64,000 bases of DNA from an uncultured Methanomicrobiales archaeon (lineage in GTDB: Archaea; Halobacteriota; Methanomicrobia; Methanomicrobiales; Methanospirillaceae): assembly GCA_903926075.1 (NCBI GenBank), contig CAIYHQ010000111.1:79752-143751 (forward strand), written 5' to 3'. Made by a program: the position numbers and the translations under genes. Shown piece by piece: positions 56,649 through 64,000 of this stretch. The notes under the pieces were generated by a model that saw nothing but the letters and a program-made list of their open reading frames with translations, was not told the DNA's origin and searched no databases. How positions within the stretch are numbered: position 1 is the first letter of the stretch; each line of letters starts with the position of its first letter.

Positions 56649-57338
56649 ATGACTATTGCTTCACGATTTATACGGATCGATGAAGAAAACTCGATCCAGG
56701 TTATTTCTGCTATAATTATTTCAATAATTTTAATTTTTTATTCTGATATTTCCACACCCTTGGGGTTAATGACCTGGATACTTTATTTTATTCCACTCTT
56801 TCTGACACTCTACATTCGCTGGGTATACAGTCCATTCCCAGTCATAGTATGCGCAATTTTATTAACCACAATTAGTTTTTTTCTCTCACCTAAAGACATG
56901 TCTGAATTTTATGCATTGATTGACAGATTGTTATTTTATCTGTTAATTTTTGTTTCTGGTCTACTTATCTGGAGATATAAAATACATGAAGCAAATTTAT
57001 GGATAAACGAAGAACGATATCGAAACATGATTGAATGGTTTCCAGAGGCATTATTTGTCATAAAGGATAAAAATATTCTGTTTATTAATCCAGCCGGAAT
57101 TGAGTTATGTAAACAAAAAGGGTTCAAGGGAGTGAGCAGCAGTTATTTAGATCTTTTTAGTCCTGATGATCAGGAGAAAATACAAAATGCGATAATTCAG
57201 GCATTAAAAGGTGGTAAATATAAACTTGCGGATGTCAAAATTCCATGTCCCGAGGGATCGTCAATCTCTGTGAATATCTGGATTGGAGAAATAATATGGG
57301 ACAATCTTCCTGCGGTTCAAATGATTATCCGAATCTGA
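56649..57338 (+). CDS. Membrane PAS-domain protein lacking a kinase domain
   Basis: 229 residues. Four hydrophobic helices lie in about 15-115. A single PAS domain (about 120-229) opens with RYRNMIEWFPEALFVIKDKN and runs to VQMIIRI. In related histidine kinases this strand continues with a DITE-type linker and the kinase core, but here the frame stops immediately. Either it is a stand-alone sensor or a truncated kinase. The following 127 bases hold no recognisable kinase remnant. Its neighbour downstream is another sensor kinase. Confidence 0.75.
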   Translation: MTIASRFIRIDEENSIQVISAIIISIILIFYSDISTPLGLMTWILYFIPLFLTLYIRWVYSPFPVIVCAILLTTISFFLSPKDMSEFYALIDRLLFYLLIFVSGLLIWRYKIHEANLWINEERYRNMIEWFPEALFVIKDKNILFINPAGIELCKQKGFKGVSSSYLDLFSPDDQEKIQNAIIQALKGGKYKLADVKIPCPEGSSISVNIWIGEIIWDNLPAVQMIIRI

Positions 57339-57527
57339 TTTATACAATTAAAAATTATCAAAGAACACTAAAAGCTGTTATTAGTATTGAAAAATGTCCA
57401 CTGAGAAAGCGTAATGCGCAAAAGTGTTTGATATTATGGCATGATATCAAGAAGATAGTGTTATAAATAAAAGTCAGGCGATTATATAAAAAATACAGAG
57501 ACTTTTTCAGAAAAATAAGGGTGTTTA
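57339..57527. other. Intergenic region after the PAS gene
   Basis: A short open frame overlapping the PAS gene end continues to about 57466 in another frame (ending KCLILWHDIKKIVL) without a family match or ribosome-binding site. I consider it non-coding. GATTATATAAAAAATAC at 57479-57495 is a likely TATA box for the downstream unit. Confidence 0.4.
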
Positions 57528-57656
57528 ATGGGAGTTAAGCATATGACTCTTTATATTTATTCCAACACAGTACTTCCTTGCATTGATATTATATTCATTG
57601 ATCCGGGCGAAGATTTATTCTCCATGGTTAATAATTTCCACAATCAAGTCTTGTGA
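57528..57656 (+). CDS. Possible 42-residue leader peptide or small protein
   Basis: ATG 57528 has GGGTG 5 bases upstream, and the frame runs 43 codons to TGA 57656, 9 bases before the next gene's start. The product contains MTLYIYSNTVLPCIDIIFIDPG and has no recognised family. Its end overlaps the next gene's ribosome-binding site, so translation of the two could be coupled. It may also be chance, since the region is A+T-rich. Confidence 0.3.
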   Translation: MGVKHMTLYIYSNTVLPCIDIIFIDPGEDLFSMVNNFHNQVL

Positions 57657-57665
57657 GAAGGTCAT

Positions 57666-59357
57666 ATGAAGAAGAAACTTCAAATTTATTTGGTTTTGCT
57701 GTTTATCCTTTTGATCGTCGTTTTTACGTGCGTCAGTGCAACTCAACCCATACAAGCACCACCTACCTTATCTTCTACCACTACTTCAATCGAATCAACG
57801 ACTGAAGCAACTAATACTACTTCCCTTCTTTTTCTGGGCAATCAGAATATAGCTCCGGTAATCTACCTGAATGGAAATACCCCCTCTGGAGTTGCAATTG
57901 ACATTGTACACGCGCTTGCTTACCATATATCACAACCTATTGAAATCCGGGCCATGAACTGGTCTGAAGCACAAGCACTTGTTGCCCAGGGTGATGCAGA
58001 TGCCCTCATTCAAATAAACCCAACAGAAGAGCGTAAAAAAGTATATGATTTTTCAGATCCATTGCTTGAATCACATTTTTCAATTTTTACCCGTGCAGAT
58101 AAAATAGGAATATCGGGTGTCTCAAGTCTTCGTGGTTTAAAGGTTGGAGTCGAATCGGGAGGCTTCCCCCAGCATCTTCTAGAGTCCGATCCTTATATCA
58201 AATTAGCAATAATTCCCAATTTCACTGAAGGATTCAACCTACTGAATGCGGGTTCACTTGATGCTGTTTTGGTGGACTACCGTGTTGGATCCTATATTCT
58301 AGCGCAAAATAATATTAGAAACATTAAGGTAACTGGTGAACCTATCGCATCCTCCAGCTCTTCATTTGCGGTAAAAAAAGGAAATACAAAGCTGCTTAAT
58401 GAAATCAATAGTGCATTACAAATTATCAAGGCTGATGGTACATACCAGAAAATTATCGACAATTGGAAACCAACAGAGACGGTTTTTGAAACTCAAGAGC
58501 AGATCACGAATAGAATTTACTACGGAATTATACTTATTTTACTCATATTGTTCCTGATTGCGTTTATTTGGACAGTTACGATAAAAAAGGAGTTGACCAA
58601 AAGAAAAGCTGCTGAAGAAGAACTTCAAAAGTTGTATTCCGAACTGGAACACCGGGTTAACGAACGGACTATGGATCTCAGACTAGCGCAGGAAGCGTTG
58701 TATCAGGTAAATAAGAAACTTAACCTCCTAACTTCTATCACCAGACATGACATCAACAATCAGCTCATCGTTTTGATGGCATTCCTTTCACTATTAGAGA
58801 AGAAAAACCCGGATACTGCATACAGCGAATATTTCCGTAAGATTGAAAATGCTGCAACACGGATCTCCGTTATGATTCAGTTCACTAAGGAATATGAGAG
58901 TATTGGAGCCACAGCACCTGTCTGGCAGGACTGCTGTATTCTTGTTGATAAAGCGGCTAAACAATCACAACTTGGAAAGATAATTGTAAATAATAATCTC
59001 CCTACCGGTTCAGAAGTATTTGCAGATCCATTAATTGCAAAAGTCTTTTACAACCTTATCGATAATGCGGTGCGATACGGTGGAAATATTACAATTATAC
59101 GGTTCTTTGTGCAAAAATCAGGTGATGATCATCTGATTGTGTGCGATGACGATGGCGAAGGTATTCTAATTAATGAGAAAGAGAAGATCTTCGAACGAGG
59201 ATTCGGAAAGAATACAGGGCTTGGTTTAGCCCTTTCCCGCGAAATTCTAGATATCACCGGCATTGATATCAGTGAAACGGGAGAGCCAGGGAAGGGAGCA
59301 CGGTTTGAGATCAAGGTGCCGGACGGAAAGTGGCGCTTCAGAAGTGAAGCTAGTTAA
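57666..59357 (+). CDS. Histidine kinase with extracellular amino-acid-binding-type (SBP3) sensor
   Basis: 563 residues. A signal/membrane helix at 5-24 leads to a periplasmic-binding-protein type 3 domain outside (54-268, with GVAIDIVHALAY, DFSDPLLE and GLKVGVESGG). A second helix (283-305), a coiled coil and the kinase core follow. H361 lies in TSITRHDINNQL. The N-box is FYNLIDNAVRYGG and the G-box is GFGKNTGLGLALSREIL. GAGAAGG precedes the ATG. The sensor suggests detection of a small amino-acid-like or carboxylate ligand. No response-regulator gene is adjacent. Confidence 0.92.
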   Translation: MKKKLQIYLVLLFILLIVVFTCVSATQPIQAPPTLSSTTTSIESTTEATNTTSLLFLGNQNIAPVIYLNGNTPSGVAIDIVHALAYHISQPIEIRAMNWSEAQALVAQGDADALIQINPTEERKKVYDFSDPLLESHFSIFTRADKIGISGVSSLRGLKVGVESGGFPQHLLESDPYIKLAIIPNFTEGFNLLNAGSLDAVLVDYRVGSYILAQNNIRNIKVTGEPIASSSSSFAVKKGNTKLLNEINSALQIIKADGTYQKIIDNWKPTETVFETQEQITNRIYYGIILILLILFLIAFIWTVTIKKELTKRKAAEEELQKLYSELEHRVNERTMDLRLAQEALYQVNKKLNLLTSITRHDINNQLIVLMAFLSLLEKKNPDTAYSEYFRKIENAATRISVMIQFTKEYESIGATAPVWQDCCILVDKAAKQSQLGKIIVNNNLPTGSEVFADPLIAKVFYNLIDNAVRYGGNITIIRFFVQKSGDDHLIVCDDDGEGILINEKEKIFERGFGKNTGLGLALSREILDITGIDISETGEPGKGARFEIKVPDGKWRFRSEAS

Positions 59358-59466
59358 CCACTGGTTCCCTTCTATCATTTATGCCTAATAAGTGAAACCA
59401 ATAAATACTAACAAGATTTGTATTTGATTATCCGAATAAAAAGTAAAAAAACAGAGTTGGCGATCC

Positions 59467-60201
59467 ATGAATGACAAAACAGTAATAAAATCAGACTGGG
59501 ATAAGGAAGGTTTCTCACAAAGATTTTCTAAAGCAGCCAGTATTCAGATACCCATGCGAGAAAAAATGTTTAAAACACTTTTTTTATTCTTTAATTTCCA
59601 TTTCAAGCATGAACCTAGTGTCAGAATTCTTGATTTGGGCTGTGGAGACGGAGTTCTCATTTCTGAACTCCTTAACATGAACCCCAATATCAAAGCGACC
59701 CTTGTTGATGGATCAGCTGAAATGGTGGATCTTGCTAAAAAAAGATTTGACGAAAACAAATCTATCGAGATAATTCATGCAAGATTTGAAGACCTTATAA
59801 CTACCGAAAGTTCCCTGTTACAATATGACCTTGTGATATCTTCGCTCGCCATTCATCACCTAACGAAGGATGACAGGAGAAAACTGTTTGTTTTCATTTA
59901 TTCTCACCTGACAAAGGGAGGTTACTTCATCAATATCGATACAGTCCTTCCACCTGAAGGAGAAATTGAGGAATTTTATCTATTATTATGGGAAGAGTGG
60001 ATAGACGAGGTGTCAGGAATCACGGGTGAATCAGATAAGTACCATGATCTGATTTATGGACATCACCAAAGTCTCAATCACCTTTCCAGAGTCGCACCTC
60101 TCGTGGAGCAACTCACACTGATGGAAGAAACCGGATTTATTGATATCGACTGTATAATGAAATATGGTATCTTTGCAATGTATATTGGAAGAAAGCCATG
60201 A
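59467..60201 (+). CDS. Class I SAM-dependent methyltransferase
   Basis: A 244-residue soluble methyltransferase. SAM motif I is VRILDLGCGDGVLISELL (about 56-73), followed by the acidic strand-end ATLVDGSAEMVDLAKKRF and the motif IV region YDLVISSLAIHHLTKDD. The C-terminal substrate part is unremarkable and gives no substrate hint. GGCGATC lies just before the ATG as a ribosome-binding site. It lies between two sensor kinases but has no evident link to them. Confidence 0.88.
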   Translation: MNDKTVIKSDWDKEGFSQRFSKAASIQIPMREKMFKTLFLFFNFHFKHEPSVRILDLGCGDGVLISELLNMNPNIKATLVDGSAEMVDLAKKRFDENKSIEIIHARFEDLITTESSLLQYDLVISSLAIHHLTKDDRRKLFVFIYSHLTKGGYFINIDTVLPPEGEIEEFYLLLWEEWIDEVSGITGESDKYHDLIYGHHQSLNHLSRVAPLVEQLTLMEETGFIDIDCIMKYGIFAMYIGRKP

Positions 60202-60307
60202 TATTTTAATTAAATTTTTATCAAATATATTATTATCTTGTTTTCCGGAGCGGTTAGTCCATTACTGACTCATCTTCATTTACATAACGCCACTTTCCGA
60301 CCGGCAC

Positions 60308-63300
60308 TTAAATTTCAAACCTTGCTCCCTTTCCAGGCATTCCCGTTTCATGGAGAGTTATCCCCGTAATATCAAGAATTTCTCTTGAAAGTGCAAGACC
60401 GAGGCCAGTGTTCTTACCAAAACCTCGTTCGAAGATCCTGTCCTTATCATCAACCTGTACTCCAATACCATCATCCTCACACACAATTACCTTTTCTCCG
60501 TTTCTTTCCTCAATAAAGAAATGGATAGTCTGAATTTTACCAGCGTAACGGACAGCATTATCCATCAAATTATAACAGACCTTCAGTAACAGGGGGTCGG
60601 CAAATACTTCTAAACCAAGGGGGAGATCATTAATTAATATGACCTGTCCAAGTGGAGCTTCCTTTGAGGAATTATCTACGATTTTACGGGGATTCTGCCA
60701 AATCGGGTAATGAACTCCAATTTGCTCATATTCTTTCGTAAACCTGATCATGGATGAGATCCTTTGTGCAGCTGTTGTGGCCATCAGTAAGTATTCACTA
60801 AACTGAGAATCAGGATGGATATTTTCAAGAATAGAAATGTAACTCATCAGTACCGTCAGCTGGTTGTTTATGTCGTGACGGGTGATACTGGAAAGAAGGG
60901 TTAGTTTTTTGTTTGCAGTGGCGAGAGACTTTGAAGATTTCATGAGCTCCTGTTCATGGTATTCCATCTCCATCTCAAGTTCTTTACGTTCAGTTACATC
61001 CCGGATGCTGTGAACTGTACCGACAAGCGTCTTTTTATCATCAAGAAGACAGATACCATCCTGGTTTGAATCAAAAGTGTACTGCCAGTTTAATGCTGCT
61101 TCACGGAGTGCTTCTTCAGCAAGTTTCCTATCTGTAATGTCACGTATGGATTCAATAGCGCCGATGCGATTACCTTTGGTATCAAAAAGTGGTGATCCGG
61201 TCACCCAGATATATGCTCCTTTTCCACCATATAGAGCCGGTGCAAATACTTCCGCATAAAGTGTGTTGCCTTTTCTCCTGATATACTGGTATTTCATTTT
61301 TATATCGGTATCGTCTAAATCATAGAGGTCAAGAAGATGTTGCCGCCGTTCCCCGTAGAATGGAATGGTGAAAGCATGGTCCCCTTTACCAATCATATCA
61401 TTCTTACTGATTCCAGTCATCTTCTCTATCGCATGGTTCCAAGCTATAACTATTCCCTGGCTGTCAACGACAACTGTTGCATCAGGAAGAAATTCAATAA
61501 TATCATTAAGTTGCTGTTTAGATTCTTCCGATGCCTGTTGTTGCTTAGACAGTTCATCCAGATTGGCCCGGAGTTCCTCTTCCGTTGCCATTATTTCTTC
61601 ATAAGAAACATTGAGCTCCTCATTTTTCTTAAGGATTTCCTCTTCCGCCCGTTTTCTCTCTGTGATGTCGAGCAATGAGATAATAACTGCATATGGTTCT
61701 AGATCACCATTCCTGAAAAGAGGGCTTGTATTAATACTGACCCATGAAAACTTTCCGTCATTACCAGTTATTCCCATTATAACGTTCTCACACGCTTCAC
61801 CGCTGACTAAAGTACGTATTGAAGGGTGATCAGACTCTGGGAATTCTGTCCCGTCTTCATAGATTGTTTTCCACTTCTGGCCAGTTGTGGTATGACCTAT
61901 CATCTCCATGGCAGTGACGCCGAATATCCGTTCAGCAGCCTTGTTCCAAGTTAATATTTCACCGGTTTTTTCCTGAAGTATTATTGCTTCATTAACTGAA
62001 ATTACAATGTTTCTAAACTTTTCTTCGCTTGCTTGCAGCGCTTCTTCCTTCAATTTTCTCAGAGTTATATCTTCAAGCGTCTCTACAGCCCCGATAATGT
62101 TACCACTGGAATCCCTGATTGCAGATGCTGTGAAAAAGAGCCAAACTCCATCCGGCCCCAAATCCGGAAAAAAGTCAGTAGCTTCGTAGGCATCTTTAAT
62201 GTACCTGGATTTTTGATATTTCCCGTTATACCATTCAGGTATCTTTTCAATAAACCCATCTACGAGCAAGTCTGCCAATAATGGACGTTCTGTTTTATAA
62301 AAAGCTCTCCAGGATAATTTGGTCCCTAATACTTCCTCGGATTTAATCCGGCTGTATTGCGCAAGTGCATCATTCCAACTGATGATCCGGTGGTCCTTAT
62401 CAATCACAAACTGTGGAATAGGTGAACCATGAACTATTCCCTGTAATTTTTTCTCACTTTCATAGAGTGCCTGTAAAGCAAATTTATTCTCTTGAAACTG
62501 CTGTCGTAATTCTTCCTCAGAAGATGCTATCTGCTCGTATGCTGCCTGAAGTTCATAATTCTTCTCATTCAGGGCAATTTCTCTTTCCTTCAGTTCAGTA
62601 ATGTCCCGTCCGACCGACTGATATTCTTTAAGATTGGATTCTGAATCAAAAATAGCCCGGTCATCCCACCTTTGCCACCGGATACTCCCATCAGACATGA
62701 TTATTCGCTGTTCTACAATGATATGCGGGTTATTCGCGTTTAGGGAAGAAATGAGCAGGGCTACCTTTTTTTTGTCCTCTTCAGGCATTTTTGGTTTGAA
62801 TTTGCTTCCTGTAATCTGATTTCTTTCCATACCAAAATATCTACAGTATGCATCGTTAACAAAGACATGGGTCCCATCAGGAAGAAACCTGCATATAAAT
62901 TCAGTCTGGTCTTCAACAACATTCCGGTACCGCTCCTCGCTCTCTTTTAATAAAAACTCTGTTCTCTTTCGGGATACTGCATACCGGATCTTGTTTGAAA
63001 GCTCTGTAAATTGAGCTTTTGGAGGACCGCCTTTCTGAATATAAAAATCAGCACCACAATTGAGTGCTTCAATTACTACTTCTTCACGCCCCTTTCCCGT
63101 AAAGACTATGAAAGGAGTTTTGTTACCCATTTTTTTCAGATGGCGCAGGAACCGGATTCCGTCCATTCCTGGCATTTCATAATCGGATATGATAGCGTCG
63201 TAATGGTTGGAATTTATATTTTCGAGCGCTTCATCCGCTGAATTAAATGTTTCGACGAGAATATTTCCGTCCTTCTCCAGATATATTTTGCCTATCTCCA

Positions 63301-63349
63301 GAAGTACAGGCTCATCATCAACATAGAGAACCCGAAGTTTATCCTGCAT
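60308..63349 (-). CDS. Receiver plus multi-PAS histidine kinase, C-terminus cut short
   Basis: About 1013 residues. A receiver (1-120, VLYVDDEP and IISDYEMPGMDG) is followed by about five PAS domains joined by coiled coils, then the kinase core with SSITRHDINNQL, CYNLMDNAVRYAG, CEDDGIGV and GFGKNTGLGLALS. The frame ends at GKGARFEI with TAA 60308-60310. Beyond this stop the same frame stays open for 17 codons and encodes a tail like that of the kinase at 57666. ATG 63349 is used, with TTG 63373 possible. Confidence 0.92.
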   Translation of the reverse strand: MQDKLRVLYVDDEPVLLEIGKIYLEKDGNILVETFNSADEALENINSNHYDAIISDYEMPGMDGIRFLRHLKKMGNKTPFIVFTGKGREEVVIEALNCGADFYIQKGGPPKAQFTELSNKIRYAVSRKRTEFLLKESEERYRNVVEDQTEFICRFLPDGTHVFVNDAYCRYFGMERNQITGSKFKPKMPEEDKKKVALLISSLNANNPHIIVEQRIIMSDGSIRWQRWDDRAIFDSESNLKEYQSVGRDITELKEREIALNEKNYELQAAYEQIASSEEELRQQFQENKFALQALYESEKKLQGIVHGSPIPQFVIDKDHRIISWNDALAQYSRIKSEEVLGTKLSWRAFYKTERPLLADLLVDGFIEKIPEWYNGKYQKSRYIKDAYEATDFFPDLGPDGVWLFFTASAIRDSSGNIIGAVETLEDITLRKLKEEALQASEEKFRNIVISVNEAIILQEKTGEILTWNKAAERIFGVTAMEMIGHTTTGQKWKTIYEDGTEFPESDHPSIRTLVSGEACENVIMGITGNDGKFSWVSINTSPLFRNGDLEPYAVIISLLDITERKRAEEEILKKNEELNVSYEEIMATEEELRANLDELSKQQQASEESKQQLNDIIEFLPDATVVVDSQGIVIAWNHAIEKMTGISKNDMIGKGDHAFTIPFYGERRQHLLDLYDLDDTDIKMKYQYIRRKGNTLYAEVFAPALYGGKGAYIWVTGSPLFDTKGNRIGAIESIRDITDRKLAEEALREAALNWQYTFDSNQDGICLLDDKKTLVGTVHSIRDVTERKELEMEMEYHEQELMKSSKSLATANKKLTLLSSITRHDINNQLTVLMSYISILENIHPDSQFSEYLLMATTAAQRISSMIRFTKEYEQIGVHYPIWQNPRKIVDNSSKEAPLGQVILINDLPLGLEVFADPLLLKVCYNLMDNAVRYAGKIQTIHFFIEERNGEKVIVCEDDGIGVQVDDKDRIFERGFGKNTGLGLALSREILDITGITLHETGMPGKGARFEI

Positions 63350-63448
63350 TGCTGTTCTTTTTATGTCTGACAATATGTACTAATTTGTATCAGGACCAGA
63401 TAAAACATATATTCCCTGCGATACTTGTGTAACTTAAGTGAAAGACCA

Positions 63449-63781
63449 CTAAAATTGTAGGGAATTCGAATTTATATTATTAATACATGGATCAATCATC
63501 TTCTTCATACAAGACAATGACGATGGATGAGCTTTACAATATTCTATACATGCATCTGATAAATTAAAACCAGGAACATAATTGCTACACGGGGAAAGAA
63601 ATTCCTTGCAGGCAGGACAATCAATATTCTCTATACATTCTTTACAGTACATAATCATAAAGCAGCTCTCATTATTTTGATTAGAGCGACATGATTTGAA
63701 AATTTCACAACCAGGTGATGTATAGTTGTTACTGCTTGAACAGTTTGATTCAAGATTACAAGCAGGTTTTTTTTGTAACAA
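63449..63781 (-). CDS. Small cysteine-rich hypothetical protein
   Basis: About 110 residues with 16 Cys, including CKECIENIDCPACKEF, many in C-x2-C or C-x3-C spacing. No family recognised. The start is unsure. TTG 63781 is the only usual start codon after the in-frame TGA, and a GGGGGAG stretch lies about 30 bases upstream of it. The high Cys density argues against a chance ORF. Possible roles are metal binding or a disulfide-rich exported protein, but no signal peptide is visible. Confidence 0.45.
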   Translation of the reverse strand: MLQKKPACNLESNCSSSNNYTSPGCEIFKSCRSNQNNESCFMIMYCKECIENIDCPACKEFLSPCSNYVPGFNLSDACIEYCKAHPSSLSCMKKMIDPCINNINSNSLQF

Positions 63782-64000
63782 AATATAACTTCGGTTCAGA
63801 TTAATCTCCCCCTCTCCCGGGTTTCATTCCCTTTTATTTTTATATGATTTAACGTTAGCTAAAATAAACCATGATGAGTCGATGACACAGGCCTAACTGA
63901 TGAAAAACATTAGTTATTTGTTGTAATATATTATAGGCAGAAGAGGTTGTTTAAATTTTAGGGCAAGACCCTGTCAAATAAACTAACCCGAGAATTGTTC
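63782..64000. other. Right window edge, no gene identified
   Basis: A+T-rich. It contains the palindrome TAACGTTA near 63851, an RTGATGA-like string at 63871-63877 and CTGA at 63897-63900. GGGCAAGACCCTG starts near 63961. None is enough to call a feature. A gene or mobile element may start beyond the edge. Confidence 0.4.

Noticed and set aside
57245..57466. 73-residue ORF overlapping the PAS gene end
   Set aside because: It lies mostly inside the PAS gene in another frame, lacks a ribosome-binding site and has no recognisable family.
63871..63900. C/D-box small RNA
   Set aside because: ATGATGA and CTGA are present 19 bases apart, but there is no proper second D/C' pair and no short terminal stem, so the match may be chance.
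63955..64000. Insertion-sequence end at the right edge
   Set aside because: GGGCAAGACCCTGTCAAA has an IS-end look, but neither a transposase nor the partner inverted repeat is inside the window.

Overview
The window is a stretch of euryarchaeal chromosome, most likely from a methanogen of the order Methanomicrobiales (Methanospirillum-like; a tentative placement from protein style and A+T-rich composition). The archaeal signature genes are the replication primase PriS with Gins51, L44e/S27e/aIF2-alpha/Nop10, a PAC2 family protein, endonuclease Q, geranylgeranyl reductase, archaeal RNase HII, a CDC48 ATPase with Hsp20, the bifunctional archaeal FBP aldolase/phosphatase, an LSm protein, roadblock/LC7 signalling and XerA. 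Genes are tightly packed with ATGA or TGATG overlaps. Shine-Dalgarno sites resemble GGAGGTGATC. TATA boxes are visible upstream of several units. Two tRNA genes without encoded CCA are present (Pro-GGG, Gln-TTG).

Layout: 1-6653 is a plus-strand information-processing cluster (elp3 end, priS, gins51, rpl44e, rps27e, aIF2-alpha, nop10, PAC2, endoQ, ferredoxin, geranylgeranyl reductase). 6642-14565 holds a PAS histidine kinase, rnhB, a site-2 protease, a stomatin/TPR/NfeD membrane module, a DUF89 protein and tRNA-Pro. 14768-16208 has a roadblock-response regulator pair facing a DUF7123 small-protein pair. 16325-21227 is a minus-strand set: RecJ-like DHH protein, RNase Z, TIM-barrel isomerase-like protein, UPF0200 kinase-like protein and a radical-SAM activase. 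21405-28147 runs plus: thiC, 5-FTHF cyclo-ligase, cdc48-hsp20, FBP aldolase/phosphatase, LSm and a winged-helix protein. 28155-30958 has a class I aldolase, a small hypothetical, nicotinate phosphoribosyltransferase and tRNA-Gln.

31040-38077 is a chemosensory-type operon (CheW2, MCP, CheA-receiver, receiver-histidine kinase) with no adaptation genes and no cheY. It is followed by a PEGA surface protein, XerA, glucan phosphorylase, a lipoprotein cyclophilin and NADH pyrophosphatase. 44630-47404 encodes an NRAMP-like transporter with a small membrane protein and a PRC/MgtE_N/CBS protein. 47527-54660 contains envelope and hypothetical genes (thioredoxin-like, M24 peptidase, TPR, DUF6125, Yip1, Cache, PsbP-like, cysteine hydrolase). 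54820-64000 is the least stable part: a decayed subtilase-NosD gene with two in-frame stops, a kinase-less PAS membrane protein, two large histidine kinases with related 3' ends, a methyltransferase and a Cys-rich small protein.

A recurring theme is sensory transduction. Four histidine kinases share the same unusual kinase core (H-box TRHD, G-box GFGKNTG) behind different sensory fronts. The candidates most worth follow-up are the chemosensory cluster wired to such a kinase, the NRAMP-like/MgtE_N unit, and a 23-bp near-identical repeat at the xerA end that recurs in a divergent promoter region.
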